Source of the DNA: JAYPUG01 sp038117265
GTDB lineage: Bacteria > Pseudomonadota > Alphaproteobacteria > UBA6615
NCBI GenBank assembly: GCA_038117265.1
Contig: JAYOFO010000003.1
Span: 1 to 64,000, forward strand
Direction of reading: 5' to 3'
DNA length: 64,000 nt
The translations under genes and the position numbers were made by a program. Shown piece by piece: positions 28,829-39,312 of this stretch. Position 1 is the stretch's first letter. Each line of letters begins with the position of its first letter. The notes under the pieces were generated by a model. The model saw nothing but the letters and a program-made list of their open reading frames with translations, made no database searches and had not been told where the DNA came from.

Positions 28829-29428
28829 CTAGCTTGCGGGCTGGCTCGCGCGTTCGAGGATCGTCTCGATCTCGGCTTCCGACGTGTAGCCGTGGCCGCC
28901 CCAGATGTTGGTGACGACGCCGTCGGCATTGACCACGACGACCCGGGGGTCGGCCGTGCCGTAATAGCGGCTGCCCTCGGGGAACCGGTCGTTGAACAGG
29001 TCGAAGGCGCTGATCACCTGCTTGTCCGGATCGGACAGCGGCGGGAAGGCGATCTTGCGGCGTGCCGCGAAGCGCTTCACGGTCTCGGCGTCGTCAGCCG
29101 TGACGGACGCGACCTCGAAGCCCCGGGCGCGGATTTTCTCGATGTTGTCGTTCCAGGCGACCGCCTGGGCAATGCAGGTGGGTCACCACGCCAGCGAGCG
29201 CGAGAACAGCAGGATCAGGCCCTTCTTGGCCGTCAGCGCCTTGAAGTTGCGGACCTGGTCGGTCTGGTCGAGCACCGCGAGGTTGTGGGGGATCGCCTTG
29301 CCGATCGAATCGGCCTCGAGCGCGAGCGCCGCATGCGGCGCCAGAAATGTGAGCGTGCCGCCGACGATAGTGGCCGCAACCGCGTGGCGCATTGCCTGGG
29401 CCCGCCGGCCGAAAACCTTGTGTCGCAT
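28829..29428 (-). CDS. Probable selenoprotein: exported thioredoxin-fold redoxin with U-P-T-C motif
   Basis: Paralogue of the neighbouring redoxin. Read through a TGA at 29183-29185, it gives about 199 residues. The sequence is a signal peptide (MRHAVAATIVGGTLTFLAP), IPHNLAVLDQTDQVRNFKAL, GLILLFSRSLAW, Sec-P-T-C, IAQAVAWNDNIEKIRARGF, then FPPLSDPDKQVISAFDLF and DPRVVVVNADGVVTNIWGG. The TGA is at the same catalytic position as in the paralogue although the two proteins differ widely elsewhere. An identical SECIS-like hairpin follows. Start is either 29428 or the ATG at 29392, which gives a tighter signal peptide; neither has a strong ribosome site. It is first in the two-gene run. Confidence 0.8.
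29153..29168 (-). promoter_or_regulatory. Bacterial SECIS-like hairpin of the second redoxin
   Basis: The same 16 bases, CCAGGC-GGTC-GCCTGG, occur at the same distance (20 nt) after the TGA as in the paralogue. The surrounding codons differ between the two genes. Part of the conservation may reflect the shared residues AVAW. Confidence 0.75.
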
Positions 29429-29534
29429 GGCTTTTTGTATGCCTTCGCGTTCAATCGTGCTTGGGCACAGGATATGTTCCGCCATGCCGCGCCGGGCAAC
29501 GCAAATAAATGTGATTGCCCGACGCGGGAATGGT

Positions 29535-30095
29535 TCAGGCGGCGCGCCGGCGTCGTGTCGGTGCCTTGATCGGCTTCGGCACGCCGAGCTTTTTGTTCGT
29601 CTTCGAGACCTTCGACTTCGAATCCTTGGTGTAGAGCGGCCCGGTGGCGTTCAGGGCGTGGCCCTTGCGACGGCGGCGCTTGGCGTCCGCCCCCTTGCCC
29701 GCAAAGTGTTCCTGATCGTCATTGTCGGTGGCGGCGTACTGCACCTCGATCTTGTTGCCGTCCGGGTCGTAGACGTTGACCTGGCGCATGTTGATCTCTT
29801 CCAGCGAGATCACATCGTAGGGGATGTCGGCCTTGCGCAGCTTGCGCTGGAAGGCCTTCATCGAGCCGCCCGCGCGCAGCGCAAAATGCTCGACCTGCGC
29901 CTCGCCCGACTTGATGGGCTTCTTCGATTCCACCAGGTGGACGATCGCGCTGCTGCCGCAATAGTGCCAAGCGCCGCCGAACGGGAAGCTCGGGCGCTTG
30001 CCGCGCTTCAGTCCCAGCACGTCCTCATAGAAGGCCGACATCTCGTCGAGCCGGGTCGTGCGGATGTTCACATGATCGAGCCAGTACATCGCCAT
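29535..30095 (-). CDS. VOC/glyoxalase-fold protein with basic C-terminal tail
   Basis: A single vicinal-oxygen-chelate domain: YWLDHVNIRTTRLDEMSAFY at the start, VEHFALRAGGSMKAFQRKL in the middle, and VNVYDPDGNKIEVQY with a late metal-ligand Glu. After residue 125 an unusual tail follows that is rich in Lys and Arg (DAKRRRRKGHALN, SKSKVSKTNKKLGV, APTRRRRAA) and looks like a nucleic-acid-binding extension. VOC enzymes include glyoxalases, dioxygenases and resistance proteins; the reaction here is unknown. GGAG lies before the ATG at 30095. Confidence 0.78.
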   Translation of the reverse strand: MAMYWLDHVNIRTTRLDEMSAFYEDVLGLKRGKRPSFPFGGAWHYCGSSAIVHLVESKKPIKSGEAQVEHFALRAGGSMKAFQRKLRKADIPYDVISLEEINMRQVNVYDPDGNKIEVQYAATDNDDQEHFAGKGADAKRRRRKGHALNATGPLYTKDSKSKVSKTNKKLGVPKPIKAPTRRRRAA

Positions 30096-30183
30096 CGCGT
30101 TTTCTCCGTTTCTCGAACTCGGTTTCGCGCATATTGCGCCGCCGTGCGGCACGTTTCAACGCGTCCGCGCGCCGCGGATCGCC

Positions 30184-31113
30184 CTAGACGATGCGCGTGC
30201 GCCAGATCTCGAGCGTATAGAGCACCAGCGCCGACCAGATGAACGCGAAGGTCAGCGCCTCGATACGCGTGAAGGGCTCGCCGAACACAGAGACGGCGAG
30301 CAGCAGGTTGCCCGAGGGCGCGATGTATTGCAGCAGGCCGATGGTCGCGAGCTTGATGCGCCGCGCGCCTGCGGAATAGAGCAGCAGGGGCAGGCCGGTG
30401 GCGATGCCCGCGAAGGCGAGCAGCGCGGCGAAGCCGGGCCCCCGCGAACCGAACGCGCCGGTGCCCGCGATTTCCATCCAGACGAGCACGCCGAGCGCGA
30501 CCGGCAGCAGCAATGCGGTCTCGATCAGCAGCCCCGAGGAGGCGCTGACGGGGGCGGTCTTGCGGATCAGCCCATAGGTGGCGAAGGTGAAGGCCAGCAC
30601 CAGGGTGATCCAGGGAACCGAGCCGTAGGCGACCACCTGGGTCAGGACACCGCAGGCGGCCAGCGCGACGGCGCCCCACTGCAGCGGCGACAGCCGCTCG
30701 CGCAGGATCACAAAGCCGAGCAGCACGCTGACCATCGGGTTCATGAAGTAGCCGATGCTGGCGGCGACGATCCGGTCGGTCAGCACGGCGTGGATGAACA
30801 CCCACCAGTTGACGCCGATCAGCAGGGCGGTCGCGAACAGGATCGCGACCACGCGCCGGTCGCAGACGGCGCGGGCCACGGCCGGCCACTGCCGCCCCGC
30901 GGTCATCACGATCACCATGAAGACCAGCGACCAGACGAAGCGGTGGGCGGTGATCTCGGTTGCGGGCAGGGCCCCCAGCGCCTTGAAGTAGAGCGGGGTC
31001 AGGCCCCAGATCAGGAAGCCGCTCACGCCGAAGGCGAGACCGGCAGTCTCCTCGCTGGTGAACCGGCGGCGCGCCGGCGTATCGGGGGGCGTGGTCAGGG
31101 CGAGGCACTCCAC
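30184..31113 (-). CDS. rarD: EamA-family permease, RarD type
   Basis: About 309 residues with ten membrane helices. The RarD signature includes GLAFGVSGFLIWGLTPLYFK, EITAHRFVWSLVFMV, NWWVFIHAVLTDRIVAASIG and YFMNPMVSVLLG. Related proteins are linked to chloramphenicol sensitivity in E. coli, but the transported substrate is not known. I place the start at the GTG at 31113; the frame is open to 31161 and no start has a clear ribosome site. Confidence 0.82.
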   Translation of the reverse strand: MECLALTTPPDTPARRRFTSEETAGLAFGVSGFLIWGLTPLYFKALGALPATEITAHRFVWSLVFMVIVMTAGRQWPAVARAVCDRRVVAILFATALLIGVNWWVFIHAVLTDRIVAASIGYFMNPMVSVLLGFVILRERLSPLQWGAVALAACGVLTQVVAYGSVPWITLVLAFTFATYGLIRKTAPVSASSGLLIETALLLPVALGVLVWMEIAGTGAFGSRGPGFAALLAFAGIATGLPLLLYSAGARRIKLATIGLLQYIAPSGNLLLAVSVFGEPFTRIEALTFAFIWSALVLYTLEIWRTRIV

Positions 31114-31183
31114 CGGCGGGCGCCGGAATCGAAACGGGCCGCGAAGGATCGCGGCCCGCACACGTTAACGCATCGGCGCGCGG

Positions 31184-31522
31184 TCAGGCAGCTTCGCGCG
31201 CCACGCCCTTGTCGTCGAAGAACTGCTCGAGCTCGCCGCTCTCGAACATCTCGCGCACGATGTCGCAGCCGCCCACGAACTCGCCCTTGACGTAGAGCTG
31301 CGGGACGGTCGGCCAGTTCGTGAATTCCTTGATCGCGTTGCGGATCTCGGGATCGACCAGCACGTCGGCGCTGCCGAACTTCACGCCCATATGGTTCAGG
31401 ATCTGGACCACGGCGGCCGAAAAGCCGCACTGGGGAAAGACCGGCGTGCCCTTCATGAACAGCATGACCTCGTTCTGGTCGATGTCGGACTTGATGCGGT
31501 CGAAAACGGGATTGTCGCTCAT
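31184..31522 (-). CDS. grxD: Grx4-type monothiol glutaredoxin
   Basis: 112 residues with the CGFS active site in KGTPVFPQCGFSAAVVQIL and the glutathione-binding WPTVPQLYVKGEFVGGCDI. These proteins bind a glutathione-ligated [2Fe-2S] cluster, often with BolA, in iron-sulfur transfer and iron sensing. bolA is the gene just upstream in the same minus-strand run, 18 bp away. This fits the conserved alphaproteobacterial order purL-bolA-grxD. Confidence 0.95.
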   Translation of the reverse strand: MSDNPVFDRIKSDIDQNEVMLFMKGTPVFPQCGFSAAVVQILNHMGVKFGSADVLVDPEIRNAIKEFTNWPTVPQLYVKGEFVGGCDIVREMFESGELEQFFDDKGVAREAA

Positions 31523-31540
31523 CGCTGGCTCCGCTTGGGT

Positions 31541-31780
31541 CTAGGCGCCGTCGGGCACGGACGTCTGGAGCGCGAGCGCATGCAGCTCGCCGCCCATCCG
31601 CCCCTGCAGGGCTTCGTAGACCATCTGGTGTTGCTGGACCCGGGACTTTCCGGCGAACGCCGCCGAGACGACGTTGGCCAGGTAGTGGTCGCCATCGCCG
31701 CGCAGATCGTCGATCCGGACCTCGGCATCGGGAATCGCGGCCTTGATCAGGTTTTCGATCTCGCTGGCAGCCATCGGCAT
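31541..31780 (-). CDS. bolA: BolA family protein
   Basis: 79 residues: IENLIKAAIPDAEVRIDDL, a variable loop, then SRVQQHQMVYEALQGRMGGELHAL with the conserved helix and the invariant His in HALAL. It partners the CGFS glutaredoxin encoded next, forming a [2Fe-2S] heterodimer. It lies 36 bp after purL and is probably in the same operon. Confidence 0.92.
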   Translation of the reverse strand: MPMAASEIENLIKAAIPDAEVRIDDLRGDGDHYLANVVSAAFAGKSRVQQHQMVYEALQGRMGGELHALALQTSVPDGA

Positions 31781-31816
31781 GGTCGTGACGTCCCCGGGTT
31801 CGGTGTCGCGGCGGGA

Positions 31817-33999
<2,183 letters not shown>

Positions 34000-34003
<4 letters not shown>

Positions 34004-34710
34004 GCCGCGATCGCCTCTGCCAGGGCCGTGAACATCGGCGCGCCGTCGGTGCCGCCGAGCAGCGGGTCGGCCAGCCGTTCGGGATGCGGCATCATGCCCA
34101 GCACGTTGCCGGCCGCGTTGAACACGCCGGCGATGTTGGCCAGCGAGCCGTTGGGGTTGGACGCGCCGTCGAGCGACCCGTCGGGCGCGCAGTAGCGGAT
34201 GGCGACCTGCCGGTTGTCCTCGAGCGCCTTCAGCGTGTCGGGATCGGTGAAGTAGTTGCCGTCATGGTGGGCGACGGGGATGCGGATCACCTGGCCCTCG
34301 GCGTAATCGCGCGTGAACACGGTGTCGGTGCGCTCGACCCGCAGGTCGACGTCGCGGCACACGAACTTCAGGGAGGCGTTGCGCATCAGCACCCCGGGCA
34401 GCAGGCCGCACTCGGTCAGCACCTGGAAGCCGTTGCAGATGCCCAGCACCGGCACGCCGCGGCCGGCCTGGGCGATGACCTCGCGCATGATCGGGCTGTT
34501 CGCCGCCATCGCGCCCGAGCGCAAATAGTCGCCGTAGGAAAAACCGCCCGGCACCACGATCAGGTCGACATCGGGAAGCTCGCGGCCCGCATGCCAGACC
34601 ATGTGCGGGGCGTGGCCGGTGGCGGCCTCGAGCGAGACCGCGACGTCGCGGTCGCAGTTCGATCCGGGGAAGACGATGACGGCGGTGGATGCCCGGTTCG
34701 GTCGAGACAT
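34000..34710 (-). CDS. purQ: Phosphoribosylformylglycinamidine synthase, glutaminase subunit
   Basis: Class I glutamine amidotransferase that feeds ammonia to PurL. About 236 residues. The oxyanion strand is IVVPGGFSYGDYLRSGAM, the nucleophile Cys is in VPVLGICNGFQVLTECG, and the late His/Glu pair is in GMMPHPERLADP. I take the ATG at 34710 (MSRPNRAST, then AVIVFPGSNCDRD), because the frame upstream of it has no family sequence. Confidence 0.95.
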
Positions 34711-34810
34711 GAGGGCCAACGGCGGAGCCTGCGGGTTGCGTCGTTCCGTGCTATCAGCCCCGGTCACGAGTCGCAACGGCGCGGCCTGTGGATCGCGGGG
34801 GAGACGCGCC

Positions 34811-35053
34811 TCAGCCGTCGATTTCGACCGAATAATCCTCGATCACGGTGTTGGCGAGCAGCTTCTCGCACATCTCGGAGACCCGGGCCTTCGCGGCCGC
34901 GGCGTCGCCGTCGGCGAGCGCGATCTCGATGTACTTGCCCTGGCGCACGTCGTCGACGCCGTCGAAGCCGAGCCCCTCCAGCGCGTGGTGGATCGCCTTG
35001 CCCTGGGGGTCGAGGACGCCGTTCTTGAGGGTGATGTGGACGCGTGCCTTCAC
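34811..35053 (-). CDS. purS: Phosphoribosylformylglycinamidine synthase subunit PurS
   Basis: 80-residue bridging subunit of the PurLQS complex. It begins with GTG: VKARVHITLKNGVLDPQGKA, then VDDVRQGKYIEIAL and CEKLLANTVIEDYSVEI, which is the complete short PurS fold. It lies 22 bp downstream of purC and 100 bp upstream of purQ in the operon. Confidence 0.94.
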   Translation of the reverse strand: MKARVHITLKNGVLDPQGKAIHHALEGLGFDGVDDVRQGKYIEIALADGDAAAAKARVSEMCEKLLANTVIEDYSVEIDG

Positions 35054-35075
35054 CGAAAATGCCCTGCGGTCGGGG

Positions 35076-35843
35076 TTATTGCATGGTCGCAGGACCCTTG
35101 ACGTCCTGCTGGCCGGCCTCGGGCATGATGCCGAGCCGGCGCGCGACCTCCTGATAGGCCTCGGCGACGCCGCCGAGATCGCGGCGGAACCGGTCCTTGT
35201 CCATCTTCTCGTTGGTCTCGACGTCCCACAGGCGGCAGCCGTCGGGCGTGATCTCGTCGGCCAGCACGATCCGCATCTGGTCGTTCTCGTCGTAGAGGCG
35301 GCCGAATTCGAGCTTGAAGTCAATCAGCCGCAGGCCGATGCCGAGGAACAGGCCCGACAGGAAGTCGTTGATGCGCAGGCTCATCGCCAGGATGTCGTCG
35401 ATCTCGGGCGGCGTGGCCCAGCCGAACGCCGTGATGTGTTCCTCCGAGATCAGCGGATCGCCCAGCTCGTCGGACTTGTAATAGTATTCGACGATCGAGC
35501 GCGGCAGCGGCGTGCCTTCCTCGATGTTGAAGCGCTTGGAGATCGAACCCGCCGCGATATTGCGGACCACCACCTCGACCGGGACGATCTCGACCTCCTT
35601 GACCAGCTGCTCGCGCATGTTGAGCCGGCGCACGAAGTGGGTCGGCACCCCGACCTCGGCCAGGCGCGTCATCAGGTATTCCGAAATCCGGTTGTTGAGC
35701 ACGCCCTTGCCGGTGATGACGCCGTGCTTCTGGTTGTTAAAGGCGGTCGCGTCGTCCTTGAAATACTGGACGAGCGTGCCCGGTTCGGGCCCTTCGAACA
35801 GGACCTTGGCCTTGCCTTCGTAGATTTTCCTGCGTCGCGACAT
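35076..35843 (-). CDS. purC: SAICAR synthase
   Basis: Phosphoribosylaminoimidazole-succinocarboxamide synthase, 255 residues. Motifs are RRRKIYEGKAKVLFEGPEPG, VPTHFVRRLNMREQLVKEVE, the conserved VVVRNIAAGSISKRF, and LIDFKLEFGRL. It is the first gene of the purC-purS-purQ-purL-bolA-grxD run on the minus strand. Its usual upstream neighbour purB is 12 kb away here. Confidence 0.96.
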   Translation of the reverse strand: MSRRRKIYEGKAKVLFEGPEPGTLVQYFKDDATAFNNQKHGVITGKGVLNNRISEYLMTRLAEVGVPTHFVRRLNMREQLVKEVEIVPVEVVVRNIAAGSISKRFNIEEGTPLPRSIVEYYYKSDELGDPLISEEHITAFGWATPPEIDDILAMSLRINDFLSGLFLGIGLRLIDFKLEFGRLYDENDQMRIVLADEITPDGCRLWDVETNEKMDKDRFRRDLGGVAEAYQEVARRLGIMPEAGQQDVKGPATMQ

Positions 35844-36005
35844 GGTGGTGGGATTCCACGAATTTGCGCGCCGCCGAGCGCGGGGCGCGCGCCCGCGAGG
35901 TATAGCAAGCAGGGGGGCCGCGAACAAACGATTCGGGATCGACTCGACCGGCGCGGGCGCCGGGACGATATTCCTGGCGAACCACGGCGAACCAAGGAGG
36001 ATGCG

Positions 36006-36491
36006 ATGTCCGAGCCCGCGAATGCCCGTCCGGTGGCCATTTTCGCGCGCGAAGCCGCGCCGCGGGCCCGCAAGTCGGTCTATCCCGCGCCCTTCGCGGC
36101 GCGTATGGCGGGGCGCACCAAGCGCCCGCTGGGCGATGTGTTCGGCCTCGCGAATTTCGGGGTCAACCTGACCGAGCTGGCGCCGGGCGGGGAATCCGCG
36201 CTGCTGCACCGGCATTCGCGGCAGGACGAGTTCGTCTACATCGTGTGCGGCACGGCGACCCTGGTGACCGAAGACGGCGAGACCCGGCTCGAGGCGGGCA
36301 TGTGTGCCGGATTCCCGGCTGGCGGCGCGGCGCACCAGCTGGTGAATCGCAGCGACGCGGCAGTGGTCTATCTGGAGGTGGGCGACCGGACGCCGGGCGA
36401 CGGGGCGGAGTATCCCGACGACGACATCCGCGCCGAACTGGGTGCCGACGGGCAGTGGGCGTTCACGCGCAAGGACGGCACGCCCTACTAG
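36006..36491 (+). CDS. Cupin-domain protein
   Basis: 161 residues forming one cupin barrel: motif 1 is ESALLHRHSRQDEFVYIVCG (metal ligands H-x-H and Glu) and motif 2 is AGFPAGGAAHQLVNRSD with a late His. The N-terminal segment KSVYPAPFAARMAGRTKRPLG is typical of a group of small cupins of unknown role. AAGGAGG stands before the ATG. It starts the accessory block between purC and DUF1476. The exact reaction is unknown. Confidence 0.82.
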   Translation: MSEPANARPVAIFAREAAPRARKSVYPAPFAARMAGRTKRPLGDVFGLANFGVNLTELAPGGESALLHRHSRQDEFVYIVCGTATLVTEDGETRLEAGMCAGFPAGGAAHQLVNRSDAAVVYLEVGDRTPGDGAEYPDDDIRAELGADGQWAFTRKDGTPY

Positions 36492-36504
36492 CGCGCACTC
36501 ATCC

Positions 36505-37257
36505 TCAGTAGTCCGACCGGCCACCCGAGATGTCGAACACGAAGCCGGTGGTGCCCGAGCAGTCCTCCGAGGCCGCCCAGGCGGCCAGCGCGGCCACCTC
36601 GTCGGGCTCGATCAGCCGGCCGATCGGCATCGCCGAGGTGATCTGGTTGCGGTAGGCGTCGGACAAATCGTCGAACAGCTCGGTGTTGGTGCCGCCCGGC
36701 GCGATCGCGTTGACCAGCACGCCGGTGCCGGCCGTCTCCTTGGCCAGGGACTTGGTCAGGCTCGCCACGCCCGCCTTGGCGGCGGCGTAGGGCGCGTTGC
36801 TGGGGATGCCCATCTTGGCCGCGTTGGACGCGATGTTGACGATGCGGCCGTAACCGTTGGCCATCATGTGCGGCACGACGGCGCGGCAGCATAGGAAGGT
36901 GCTGGTCAGGTTCAGGGTCAGCATGCGCTGCCAGTTCTCGACCGGCTGCTCCCACACCCTGGCCAGCGTGCCCACGGCGCCGGCATTGTTCACATGGATG
37001 TCGACGTTGCCGAACGCCGCGATCGCGCGCTCGAGCCCGGCGGCGATGGCGGCCTCGTCGGTCACGTCGACCGTGTCGGCGCGCACCCGGTCTCCGGAAT
37101 CGAGATCGGCGACCGCGCGCGCCATGCGTTCGGCGTCGATGTCCCAGATCGAGACCCGGGCGCCCGAGGCGAGGCAGCGCGCGGCGATGGCGTAGCCGAT
37201 GCCCTTGGCGCCGCCGGTGACGATGGCGTTGCGTCCTTCCAGATCGATGGCGTTCAT
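36505..37257 (-). CDS. Short-chain dehydrogenase/reductase
   Basis: 250 residues. The NAD(P) loop is AIVTGGAKGIGYAIAARCL, followed by D-V-T at the cofactor adenine, HVNNAGAVG, and the catalytic set Ser (NIASNAAKMG) with Tyr-x-x-x-Lys (PYAAAKAGVASLTK). The acidic residue after the second strand (SIWDIDAERM) suggests NAD preference. Substrate is unknown. GGAGGACGCC precedes the ATG. It is followed in the same direction by nothing; upstream lie the two quinone-oxidoreductase-like genes, probably one operon. Confidence 0.85.
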   Translation of the reverse strand: MNAIDLEGRNAIVTGGAKGIGYAIAARCLASGARVSIWDIDAERMARAVADLDSGDRVRADTVDVTDEAAIAAGLERAIAAFGNVDIHVNNAGAVGTLARVWEQPVENWQRMLTLNLTSTFLCCRAVVPHMMANGYGRIVNIASNAAKMGIPSNAPYAAAKAGVASLTKSLAKETAGTGVLVNAIAPGGTNTELFDDLSDAYRNQITSAMPIGRLIEPDEVAALAAWAASEDCSGTTGFVFDISGGRSDY

Positions 37258-37277
37258 GGCGTCCTCCCTGCGAGGCC

Positions 37278-38270
37278 CTAGGGTACCAGAACCAGCTTGC
37301 CGATGACGCTCCCGCCTTCCAGCAGCCGGTTGGCCTCGGCCGCGTCCGCGAGCTTCATTCGCGCGTGGATGCGCGGGGCGATGTCGCCGGACGTGAGCAT
37401 GTCGATGATCCGCTCCATCGCGGCGCGGCGAACGGCCGGCTTGTCGTCGAAATGGTGGATGCTGAAGATGCGCAAACCCAGGTTCCTGGGGAAGTTCCGC
37501 GCGATCTCGGCATAGGCGTCGGGCGCGGGGCGGCCCGCGAGATACCCGAACTGGACGAGCGTTCCCATGTTCGCGAGCATGTCGAAGTTCCGCGCGAAGC
37601 CGGGCCCGGCCACCGAATCGTAGACGTAGTCGACGCCGGCACCCTCGGTCAGCTGCGCGACCCGTTCCGCGACATCCTCTTCCAGGCGGTCGATGACGGC
37701 GAAGGCGCCCAGGTCGCGCACATGGGCGGCCTTGTCGGCGCCGCCGGCGATCCCGATGACCGTGAGGCCGCGCAGCCCGGCTAGTTCGACCAGCGCGCTG
37801 CCGATGCCGCCGGCCGCGGCATGGACGAGCACCGTCTGGCCCGGTTGCGGTGTCGCGGCGTGCTCGAGAAGCATCCAGGCGACGTGATAGTTTCCCAGCG
37901 CGACCATCCGGTCGGCGGCGATCCCGTCGGGAATGGCGAACGGCGCGGCCTCGGGCACCACGCGCGCCTCGGCGTAGCCGCCACCGCGCAGCGGCAGTTC
38001 GCGCGACGTGACGTAGACCCGGTCGCCCTCCCTGAACCTCGACACGCCCGGCCCCACCGCATCGACCATGCCGGCCATGTCGTTGCCCGGCGTCATCGGC
38101 AACGGCCATGTCTTCACGTCGGTGCCGGTGCGCACCAGGATGTCGGGCGCGCCCACCCCGATCGCCTCGGCGCGCACCCGGATTTCGCCGGGACCGGGCT
38201 CCGGTTCCGGCACATCCTCGACCCGCAGCATGTCGGGACCGCCATATTCGTGGAAGCGAACGATCTGCAT
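37278..38270 (-). CDS. Quinone-oxidoreductase-like MDR protein, copy 1
   Basis: 330 residues of the zinc-independent medium-chain dehydrogenase type (QOR). The N-terminal part is MQIVRFHEYGGPDMLRVEDV, the catalytic domain has LPMTPGNDMAGMVDAVGPG, and the NADPH loop is VLVHAAAGGIGSALVELAG. It lacks the Cys/His set of zinc enzymes. It likely reduces a quinone or enone. It is 20 bp from the SDR gene and 41 bp from its paralogue. Confidence 0.85.
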   Translation of the reverse strand: MQIVRFHEYGGPDMLRVEDVPEPEPGPGEIRVRAEAIGVGAPDILVRTGTDVKTWPLPMTPGNDMAGMVDAVGPGVSRFREGDRVYVTSRELPLRGGGYAEARVVPEAAPFAIPDGIAADRMVALGNYHVAWMLLEHAATPQPGQTVLVHAAAGGIGSALVELAGLRGLTVIGIAGGADKAAHVRDLGAFAVIDRLEEDVAERVAQLTEGAGVDYVYDSVAGPGFARNFDMLANMGTLVQFGYLAGRPAPDAYAEIARNFPRNLGLRIFSIHHFDDKPAVRRAAMERIIDMLTSGDIAPRIHARMKLADAAEANRLLEGGSVIGKLVLVP

Positions 38271-38311
38271 GGGCTTGCGGGTTCCGGTGAGGGTGGGGCG
38301 GCGGGTGCCGC

Positions 38312-39304
38312 TCAGGGCGTCAGCACGATCTTGCCCGTGACGGTGCCGCTCTCCAGCAGCCGGATCGCGTCGGCGGCCGCGTCCAGCGGCATCGTGGCGT
38401 GGATGCGCGGGGCGGCGATGCCGGCGGCGAGCGCGGCGATCGCCTGTTCCATGGCGTGGCGGCGCATGTCGGGCCGGTCGTCGTAGACATGGATCGAGAA
38501 CAGGCGCATCGCCAGGCTCTTGCCGAAGTTCGCGCGCATCGCGTCGTAGACGTTGGGGTCGGGATGGCCGCCGAGATAGCCGAACAGGACGACGGTCCCC
38601 ATCGGGGCGAGCATGTCGAAGTCGCGCTGGAAGCGCCGGCCCCCGACGGAATCGTAGATCACGTCGACCCCCGTGCCTCCCGTCAGCGCGGCGACCCGCG
38701 CGGCTACGTCCTCGCCGCTGCGGTCGATCACCCCGTCGGCGCCCAGTTCGGCCACGTAGCGCGCCTTGTCGGGCCCGCCGGCGATGCCGAAGGCGGTCAG
38801 GCCCATGCCCCGCGCCAGCTGGATCAGCGCGCTGCCCGCGCCGCCGGCCGCGGCATGGACGAGCACGCTGTCGCCCGCCTGCGGCGTGGCGGCCCGGTTC
38901 AGCAGCAGCCAGGCGAGCTGGTAGTTGCCCATGGTGACCGCCTGTTCCGCCGCGACCCCGTCGGGCAGCGCGAAGGGCACCTCGGCGGGCACGCACATCG
39001 CCTCGACATAGCCGCCGCCGCGCTGCGGCAGCTCGCGCGCGTTGACATAGACCCGGTCGCCGACGGCGAAGCGGGTCACCCCGTCGCCCACCGCGTCGAT
39101 CGTGCCGGCCAGCTCGTTACCCGGGATGACGGGCAGGGGCGGGCACCATGGGTAGTTCCCGTTGAGCATCAGCTTATCGGGCACGCCGACGCCGATGGCC
39201 TCGGCGCGCACGCGGACCGCGCCGGGGCCGGGCTGGGGCTCGGCGACCTCCTCGATCCGAAGCGCCTCGGGCCCGCCATGCGCGTGGAACCGGACGATCT
39301 TCAT
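38312..39304 (-). CDS. Quinone-oxidoreductase-like MDR protein, copy 2
   Basis: 330 residues, the same length as copy 1 and clearly homologous along its whole length (MKIVRFHAHGGPEALRIEEV; PPLPVIPGNELAGTIDAVG; VLVHAAAGGAGSALIQLARG). Both end with a rarely varied tail (TGKIVLTP here, IGKLVLVP in copy 1). A tandem duplication with divergence is the simplest explanation. Its cupin neighbour at 39313 is 8 bp upstream, so the cupin, both MDR genes and the SDR probably form one operon. Confidence 0.86.
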   Translation of the reverse strand: MKIVRFHAHGGPEALRIEEVAEPQPGPGAVRVRAEAIGVGVPDKLMLNGNYPWCPPLPVIPGNELAGTIDAVGDGVTRFAVGDRVYVNARELPQRGGGYVEAMCVPAEVPFALPDGVAAEQAVTMGNYQLAWLLLNRAATPQAGDSVLVHAAAGGAGSALIQLARGMGLTAFGIAGGPDKARYVAELGADGVIDRSGEDVAARVAALTGGTGVDVIYDSVGGRRFQRDFDMLAPMGTVVLFGYLGGHPDPNVYDAMRANFGKSLAMRLFSIHVYDDRPDMRRHAMEQAIAALAAGIAAPRIHATMPLDAAADAIRLLESGTVTGKIVLTP

Positions 39305-39312
39305 CGGCGCGG

